Source of the DNA: Bacteroidota bacterium
Lineage (GTDB): Bacteria > Bacteroidota > Bacteroidia > Bacteroidales > VadinHA17
DNA length: 6,428 bases
Direction: 5' to 3'
NCBI GenBank assembly: GCA_030628785.1
Contig: DAOVQI010000199.1
Span: forward strand, 1-6,428
The position numbers and the translations under genes were made by a program. Under the pieces are notes generated by a model, which saw only the letters and a program-made list of their open reading frames with translations, was not told the origin of the DNA and made no database searches. Below are positions 1-3,276 of the stretch, in pieces; the stretch's first letter is position 1; every line of letters starts with the position of its first letter.

Positions 1-1
1 A

Positions 2-25
2 ATGCCTGATCATATTCATGCTTAG
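2..25 (+). pseudogene. Possible remnant of an HUH (Y1/RAYT-like) transposase
   Basis: The frame starting at position 2 reads MPDHIHA and then stops (TAG, 23-25). MP-[N/D]-H-[I/V]-H is the catalytic HUH metal-binding motif of Y1 transposases (IS200/IS605 TnpA and REP-associated RAYT proteins). In intact proteins the catalytic tyrosine lies tens of residues further on; here the frame ends two residues after the first part of the motif, so any gene would be truncated. Two RAYT-substrate-like palindromes follow within 40 bp, which supports the idea. Only seven residues are visible and the upstream part lies outside the window, so chance is a real alternative. Confidence 0.27.
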
Positions 26-49
26 GAATGGGAAATAATATTCATAATC

Positions 50-66
50 AAACTCCGATGGAGTTT
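50..66. repeat. Palindrome with CCGATGG core (copy 1)
   Basis: AAACTCC-GAT-GGAGTTT is a perfect 7-bp stem with a GAT loop. The flanks show weak further complementarity (AT-rich, about 34-40 with 75-81). It has no long T-run after it and no gene ending before it inside the window, so it is unlikely to be an ordinary terminator. It resembles the REP-like dispersed palindromes of Bacteroidota intergenic DNA. That resemblance is from memory; a genome-wide count was not possible. Confidence 0.6.
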
Positions 67-84
67 TAGTTTAGTTATTATGTG

Positions 85-133
85 GTTTTACTACAATAAT
101 CCAAGACCGATGGTCTTGTCTTTGGATAGCAAC
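85..133. repeat. Long imperfect palindrome with CCGATGG core (copy 2)
   Basis: The centre is CAAGACC-GAT-GGTCTTG (102-118), a perfect 7-bp stem with the same GAT loop as the copy at 50-66 but a different stem sequence. The outer arms also match imperfectly: GTT..CTAC on the left (85-94) against GTAG-like GATAGCAAC on the right (125-133), so the whole 49 bp can fold as one hairpin with internal loops. Two neighbouring palindromes with an identical core and covaried stems suggest a REP-like mobile repeat family rather than two independent hairpins. Confidence 0.6.
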
Positions 134-225
134 TTAAATGTTTAGAGAACTAATATTTACCTATGTATTATCCAGATGAACCACATATAAGATTAAAGTC
201 CTAATTTTTTTGTTGTTTTTATTTC

Positions 226-233
226 TAATTTCG
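226..233 (+). promoter_or_regulatory. Weak -7 promoter candidate for the epimerase gene
   Basis: TAATTTCG differs at one position from the Bacteroidota -7 consensus TAnnTTTG. It lies 31 bp before the start codon. Only a T-run (205-211) sits where the -33 TTTG element should be, so support is weak in such AT-rich DNA. Confidence 0.2.
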
Positions 234-264
234 CAGATAAATTAAATAATCAAATAATAAAATA

Positions 265-672
265 ATGAAACCATCACATATTGAGCACATTGGAATTGCA
301 GTAAAAAGTCTGGAAGAAACAATATCTTTCTATGAAAATGTCTTGGAGCTAACATGTTATAATATTGAAGAGGTTAAGGATCAAAAGGTTAGAACAGCAT
401 TTTTTCAGGTTGGACAAATCAAGATCGAATTGCTGGAGCCAACCGATCCGGAAGGTCCGATCGGAAGATTCATAAAAAAGAAAGGGGAAGGGATCCATCA
501 TATTGCCTTTGCTGTAGAAAATATAGAAGACAGCCTAAAGGCTATGGAATCAAAGGGGGTTCAATTGATTGACAAAATATCCCGGAAAGGTGCTGAAGGG
601 TTGAATATTGCCTTTTTGCACCCTAAATCAACATTTGGTGTGTTGACGGAGTTATGTGAGAAAAAAACATAA
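265..672 (+). CDS. mce: Methylmalonyl-CoA epimerase
   Basis: This cytoplasmic enzyme interconverts the (2R) and (2S) epimers of methylmalonyl-CoA. It links methylmalonyl-CoA mutase to propionyl-CoA carboxylation/decarboxylation in propionate metabolism. The 135-residue length is typical of the family. It is a vicinal-oxygen-chelate fold protein with two beta-alpha-beta-beta-beta repeats. Likely metal ligands are H8 (in EHIGIAV), a position in the Q51-E55 strand (IELLEP follows), H79 (in GIHHIAF) and E129 (in LTELCE); IELLEP, GEGIHHIAF and the FLHP-KSTFGVLTEL ending are strong family signatures. The ATG at 265 has an A-rich upstream (AATAATAAAATA) with no Shine-Dalgarno, as is usual in this phylum. 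The gene stands alone here: the next gene is convergent, not the carboxyltransferase subunit that I recall following mce in Bacteroides. Confidence 0.95.
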   Translation: MKPSHIEHIGIAVKSLEETISFYENVLELTCYNIEEVKDQKVRTAFFQVGQIKIELLEPTDPEGPIGRFIKKKGEGIHHIAFAVENIEDSLKAMESKGVQLIDKISRKGAEGLNIAFLHPKSTFGVLTELCEKKT

Positions 673-683
673 GGCTTTAATTA

Positions 684-760
684 TCAACCACCCCGTCCTT
701 CGCTTGCGCTCAGGACACCCCTCCCCCGTAGGGATGCCTATGGCACTGTCCAGGAGGGGA
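684..760. repeat. Hairpin-rich dispersed-type repeat between convergent genes
   Basis: This GC-rich block contrasts sharply with its AT-rich surroundings. It contains three nested or adjacent hairpins: GTCCT (695-699) with AGGAC (712-716); CCCCTCC (718-724) with GGAGGGG (753-759); and, inside the latter, CCGTAGG (726-732) with CCTATGG (737-743) around GATG, with one G-T pair. The CACCCCGTCC...CCCCTCC...GGAGGGGAATT layout resembles a repeat I recall as very common between genes of Bacteroidota. Copy number in this genome cannot be judged from one window. Confidence 0.65.
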
Positions 761-770
761 ATTTTATTTA
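718..770 (+). terminator. mce: Possible terminator after mce
   Basis: The 7-bp GC-rich stem CCCCTCC/GGAGGGG (718-724, 753-759), closed over an inner hairpin, is followed by ATTTTATTTA. This is a plausible intrinsic terminator for mce, 46 bp after its stop. In the opposite direction no good T-run follows the stem, so termination of the convergent barrel gene here would be less efficient or would need another mechanism. Confidence 0.45.
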
Positions 771-1208
771 CTAGAATACGTACCTGACGGATAGGGCAAA
801 TCCGTCAAGCCAATAGTCGTCACCCACAAGATTAATAGCTGGTTTCCAGTCGAGAGTAACATTTATCGGAATTTCCTCAAATGTATATTCCAAGCCCAGA
901 ATGCCATCAACACCAATTTTGGTTTCCTCCCAGAATCCAATGTGGGCTCCAAAACCATAGAACCATTGCAACCCGTCTACTTTGAACGGATCATCGTGAA
1001 TTTCATATAAGCCGGTTATAAATATTCCGCTCCATCGAGTAGCCAGTATGCCTTCAATTGCATTATTCGTTTTTCCTAAAAAATGCTTAATGGTAACACC
1101 TTGTGCCAGACCTCCACGGAGTCCTATACCAGTGTTGTAACCCTGTGCAGATAAATTTAAGATGCTTAAAAAGCCAATTATTAAAGTGGTTAATAAAACT
1201 TTTTTCAT
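771..1208 (-). CDS. Small outer-membrane beta-barrel protein, function unknown
   Basis: The product has 145 residues from the ATG at 1208. Residues 1 to about 22 form a Sec signal peptide: MKK, a hydrophobic stretch LLTTLIIGFLSIL, then NLSAQ with cleavage near A21/Q22. The mature part alternates polar and hydrophobic residues with aromatic girdles (IGLRGGLAQGVTIKHF, WSGIFITGLYEI, WFYGFGAHIGFW, GILGLEYTF, INVTLDWKPAINL) and ends in ALSVRYVF. A terminal aromatic after a beta strand is the usual signal for BAM-assisted barrel insertion. This predicts a small barrel of roughly six to eight strands. I recognise it as a common hypothetical type in Bacteroidota with no assigned function. An in-frame TTG at 1217 would add three residues, but the ATG followed by MKK is the natural start. 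It converges on mce and is divergent from the lipoprotein operon. Confidence 0.85.
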   Translation of the reverse strand: MKKVLLTTLIIGFLSILNLSAQGYNTGIGLRGGLAQGVTIKHFLGKTNNAIEGILATRWSGIFITGLYEIHDDPFKVDGLQWFYGFGAHIGFWEETKIGVDGILGLEYTFEEIPINVTLDWKPAINLVGDDYWLDGFALSVRYVF

Positions 1209-1239
1209 TTTCAACAAAGTTTAATTCAACAAATTATCC

Positions 1240-1281
1240 GCAGCCCCGCCTGCCAAAGCGAAGCGGCGGGCAGGTTGCTGC
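1240..1281. repeat. GC-rich nested hairpin in the barrel gene leader
   Basis: The outer arms GCAGC (1240-1244) and GCTGC (1277-1281) enclose CCTGCC (1249-1254) and GGCAGG (1269-1274). An alternative inner pairing is CCCGCC (1245-1250) with GGCGGG (1265-1270), so two mutually exclusive folds exist. The CCTGCC...AAGCGAAGCGG...GGCAGG pattern resembles dispersed palindromes I recall from Bacteroidota. It sits 32 bp upstream of the barrel start codon, so it would lie in that mRNA's leader if the promoter is at 1354-1361. Confidence 0.6.
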
Positions 1282-1300
1282 TGGGTTCCTTATATTTTCA

Positions 1301-1331
1301 CCTACTTGTAGGCGAGATATCCGCTTGCGGA
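1301..1331. repeat. Paired TT-loop mini-hairpins
   Basis: Two adjacent 12-nt hairpins have the same design, a perfect 5-bp stem with a TT loop: CCTAC-TT-GTAGG (1301-1312) and TCCGC-TT-GCGGA (1320-1331). They are joined by CGAGATA. This arrangement matches a dispersed Bacteroidota repeat type that I recall; copy number needs a genome search. Confidence 0.55.
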
Positions 1332-1353
1332 CAGAAAGGTAAAATACGATGCC

Positions 1354-1361
1354 CAAAAATA
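1354..1361 (-). promoter_or_regulatory. Candidate -7 element for the barrel gene
   Basis: On the minus strand this reads TATTTTTG, a perfect match to TAnnTTTG. It is 145 bp upstream of the barrel start, which would place the two hairpin repeats inside the mRNA leader. No TTTG or TTG lies at the usual 17-21 bp spacing upstream (the nearest, 1375-1378, is 13 bp away), so the match may be chance. Confidence 0.25.
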
Positions 1362-1398
1362 AAACAAATTTTGACAATAATTCTTTTAATTTTTATGA

Positions 1399-1415
1399 TA
1401 CTCGTCAGACCACTA
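1399..1415. promoter_or_regulatory. FadR/GntR-like palindrome, site 1
   Basis: TACTCGTC-A-GACCACTA is a near-palindrome whose core TCGTCAGACCA fits TnGTnnnACnA, the general operator pattern of FadR-subfamily GntR regulators. It is an inverted copy of sites 2 and 3, differing only at the central base. Its centre is 199 bp from the barrel start codon and 46 bp upstream of the candidate -7 element of that gene. No GntR gene is in the window. Confidence 0.45.
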
Positions 1416-1489
1416 CTATTGCAAGGCGATTAGTTTAAATTTGAAACATTGCAATTATATTATGGTTTATGTAGAAAGTTGATGCATTT

Positions 1490-1506
1490 TAGTGGTCAGA
1501 CGAGTA
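1490..1506. promoter_or_regulatory. FadR/GntR-like palindrome, site 2
   Basis: TAGTGGTC-A-GACGAGTA is identical to site 3 and the near-exact inverse of site 1. The core TGGTCAGACGA fits TnGTnnnACnA. An extra half-site, GACCACTA (1508-1515), follows immediately. Centre-to-centre spacing is 91 bp from site 1 and 99 bp to site 3. Confidence 0.45.
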
Positions 1507-1588
1507 AGACCACTACTACTGTTTAACTTTATGATTAGATTTAAAATATTATGCTAATAATGAGATATAATAATAAATTTTAACATCT

Positions 1589-1605
1589 TAGTGGTCAGAC
1601 GAGTA
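1589..1605. promoter_or_regulatory. FadR/GntR-like palindrome, site 3
   Basis: This is a second exact copy of TAGTGGTCAGACGAGTA. It closes unit 2 and is not followed by another AGACCACTACTA start, so the array ends here. Its centre is 202 bp upstream of the lipoprotein start codon. Confidence 0.45.
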
Positions 1606-1798
1606 GGTTGCAAAATTTAAAAACCAACAAGATTATGGAACATAGCCATTTTTTATTCGTCCCATTTGTTTCTGCTTTGAATTTCGTTGGATTAATGTGA
1701 AAATCCCACAAGGATTATGTTTTTTATTAAAAAAAATATTATTTTTACTTTGATTAATAATAGTCCAATGAAGAACAACCCTTTAAACTATTGAAATT

Positions 1799-2722
1799 AT
1801 GAATATTAAATGGATTAAAATTAAAAGCTTAAAGTTGCTTGCTATTCTGTTTAGTGCTTTTTTTATAGCAAGTTGTGGGTCAGGAGGTGATAAGCAGAGG
1901 GAGCCTGAAATCACGGTGGATATGACAGAAATTGACCAGGAGTTGTTTGAAGACATTGATGAAGCAAAGAAAATATTCTATTCACTGCCATCTCCTCTTG
2001 AGACAGCAATGCTCATCAGGTCAGCCGGAGCTCAATATGATGCCGAATTGTTAAACTCGGTTGATAATGCCCAGAATTATACGACAAACAAAAGTATGGC
2101 TTTAAATCTGGGTATATATACTTGTGATTTGAGTTTTGCCAGTTTGTATGATCAAACTCAGGCATCCATCAGTTATATGGGTGCAGCAAAGAAAATGGCT
2201 GATGGCCTTGGAATACTTGATGCTATTGATGAAAAAACGATTGAAAATCTCGAAGAGAACATCAATAACCGGGAAAAAATAATGGATATTGTTTCCGAAA
2301 CATTTTTGAATTCCAGTGCTTTTCTCAAAGAAAATGACCGTGCTGCACTTTCAGCCATTGTGCTGGTAGGTGGATGGATGGAAGGATTGTATATTGCTAC
2401 GGAACTGGTTAATAGAGGGACTTTCGAGGATAACAAGCTTGTTATCCGGATCGTCGATCAAAAGTTGTCATTGGAAATTGTCATGAAACTTCTTGAGGAA
2501 AATCAATCCAACCCTGATGTAGCTGGTTTAATAGAAGAAATCAGTGAATTGAAAGCAATTTTTGATCAAATAAAAATAGAAACTTCCGTGATCGAACCGG
2601 TACATGATCCGGAAACAAATGTGACTACCCTTAAATCGAAATCACAATCCAATTTAACCCCCGAATTGTTTATAGAATTAAGTGAAAAAGTCAGGTCCCT
2701 TAGAAATACCTTTGTTTTATAA
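1799..2722 (+). CDS. Helical lipoprotein of unknown function
   Basis: The product has 307 residues with a type II signal peptide: basic N-terminus (NIKWIKIKSLK), hydrophobic core (LLAILFSAFF) and lipobox IAS-C with the lipidated cysteine at C26. The following GSGGDKQREPE is a flexible tether. From about residue 43 the protein appears almost wholly alpha-helical. Distinctive stretches are LPSPLETAMLIRSAGAQYD (63-81), ALNLGIYTCDLSFASLYDQTQ (101-121, split here only by description) and VLVGGWMEGLYIATELV (188-204). I recognise this as a recurring Bacteroidota lipoprotein type without an assigned role, and name no domain. The start is the only ATG before the signal peptide. The next gene begins 14 bp after the stop, so both are probably one transcript. 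It is likely anchored in the outer membrane, or the inner leaflet of the envelope; the sequence does not settle which. Confidence 0.85.
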   Translation: MNIKWIKIKSLKLLAILFSAFFIASCGSGGDKQREPEITVDMTEIDQELFEDIDEAKKIFYSLPSPLETAMLIRSAGAQYDAELLNSVDNAQNYTTNKSMALNLGIYTCDLSFASLYDQTQASISYMGAAKKMADGLGILDAIDEKTIENLEENINNREKIMDIVSETFLNSSAFLKENDRAALSAIVLVGGWMEGLYIATELVNRGTFEDNKLVIRIVDQKLSLEIVMKLLEENQSNPDVAGLIEEISELKAIFDQIKIETSVIEPVHDPETNVTTLKSKSQSNLTPELFIELSEKVRSLRNTFVL

Positions 2723-2736
2723 AAATATCTATCGTT

Positions 2737-3177
2737 ATGAAAAAAGTTTTAAAAATTACTATTATAACTACGGCTGTATTATTAGTGTTCCCTTTAATAA
2801 GTCATGCTCAATGCAAAGCTTTTGCAAAGAAAATATGCAAAGAGGAGTTATCTCCATATACCCATGATGGGAATTACCATGCTGCCATCCTTACTGAAGG
2901 AGAAGAAGCCGAACTATACAAAACCTTTTACTCCGATCAGGATTACCGGATTTCTATTTGTGGCTCCGGAAACTTGCCTGATGTTGAATTTAAGATAATG
3001 GATGCCAGTAAAAATGTATTGTATAATAATAGAAACAGCAATTACAGCGGAATTTGGGACTTTAAGCTTGAATCCTCCCAGCAATTAAAAATAATGGTAA
3101 AGATTCCTGCGGGAGATGCATCTGAGGAACCGACTAGTGGTTGTGTTGCTATTATGTTTGGGTTTAAAGTGAAATAA
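2737..3177 (+). CDS. Small secreted beta-rich protein with four cysteines
   Basis: The product has 146 residues. The signal peptide is MKKVLKI, then a hydrophobic core TTAVLLVFPLI, then SHAQ with likely cleavage after A24. The mature protein has four cysteines (C26, C34, C75, C136), enough for two disulfides in the periplasm or outside the cell. C26 is not a lipobox cysteine, since the residues before it (H-A-Q) do not fit. The middle (GEEAELYKTFY, YRISICGSG, VEFKIMDASKNVLYNN, WDFKLESSQQLKIMVKIP) reads as successive beta strands, like a small beta-sandwich of the kind seen in pre-peptidase C-terminal or carbohydrate-binding modules. That is a fold impression, not an assignment. It lies 14 bp after the lipoprotein gene, a probable operon, so the two proteins may act together in the envelope. 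Function is unknown. Confidence 0.85.
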   Translation: MKKVLKITIITTAVLLVFPLISHAQCKAFAKKICKEELSPYTHDGNYHAAILTEGEEAELYKTFYSDQDYRISICGSGNLPDVEFKIMDASKNVLYNNRNSNYSGIWDFKLESSQQLKIMVKIPAGDASEEPTSGCVAIMFGFKVK

Positions 3178-3276
3178 GTGAAGATTGCCGACTTAAAAAT
3201 GCAAAGTATAATGAAATTAGCCATTATCAAGCCATAAACATTAAAATTCCGATACATAGAACATATCGTTATTTAT

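Larger units (their letters stand above)
1407..1605. repeat. Two tandem units of 100 and 99 bp with conserved ends
   Basis: Unit 1 (1407-1506) and unit 2 (1507-1605) abut exactly. Each begins AGACCACTACTAnTG (C or T at the variable base) and ends TTAGTGGTCAGACGAGTA. The interiors are AT-rich and share only short stretches such as GATTAG followed by TTTAAA. GACCACTA at each unit start is complementary to TAGTGGTC near its end, so each unit can close into a stem with a loop of about 75 nt. At the junction TAGTGGTC (1490-1497) and GACCACTA (1508-1515) form an 8-bp stem around a 10-nt loop. The left boundary is extended by TACTCGTC, the inverse of the terminal GACGAGTA, so the whole array has 17-bp terminal inverted repeats with one mismatch. 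No open frame fills the units. Confidence 0.8.
1209..1798. other. 590-bp divergent intergenic region
   Basis: No credible protein gene lies here. From left to right it holds the GC-rich hairpins at 1240-1281 and 1301-1331, a candidate promoter for the barrel gene (1354-1361, -), the tandem palindrome array 1399-1605, and an AT-rich leader (1606-1798). The latter contains a weak -7-like TACTTTG (1746-1752, +), 46 bp before the lipoprotein start and without a -33 partner. A 21-codon frame (1635-1700, +) begins with ATG but has no other sign of being a gene. Confidence 0.8.

Noticed and set aside
1209..1217. TTG start three codons upstream of the barrel ATG
   Set aside because: The ATG at 1208 directly precedes a classic MKK signal peptide; the TTG adds nothing.
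1103..1342. 79-codon frame on + strand
   Set aside because: Antisense to the barrel gene's signal-peptide end and running through hairpin repeats; low-complexity basic composition without a family resemblance.
1399..1605. CRISPR array
   Set aside because: Only two to three copies, about 100-bp period, repeat ends in opposite orientation at the left boundary, interiors share stretches, no cas genes.
1399..1605. Integron attC sites
   Set aside because: The junction forms a hairpin, but the required core sequences RYYYAAC and GTTRRRY are not in the right places and the units hold no cassette genes.
1635..1700. 21-codon ATG frame (+) in the lipoprotein leader
   Set aside because: Short, no ribosome-binding context, no recognisable features; expected by chance in a leader of this size.
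2173..2436. 87-codon frame on - strand
   Set aside because: Serine-rich antisense shadow of the lipoprotein gene.
2682..2998. Alternative + frames at 2682-2867 and 2804-2998, and the - frame at 3042-3257
   Set aside because: They overlap the small secreted protein, which has a clear signal peptide and coherent beta-strand pattern in its own frame.
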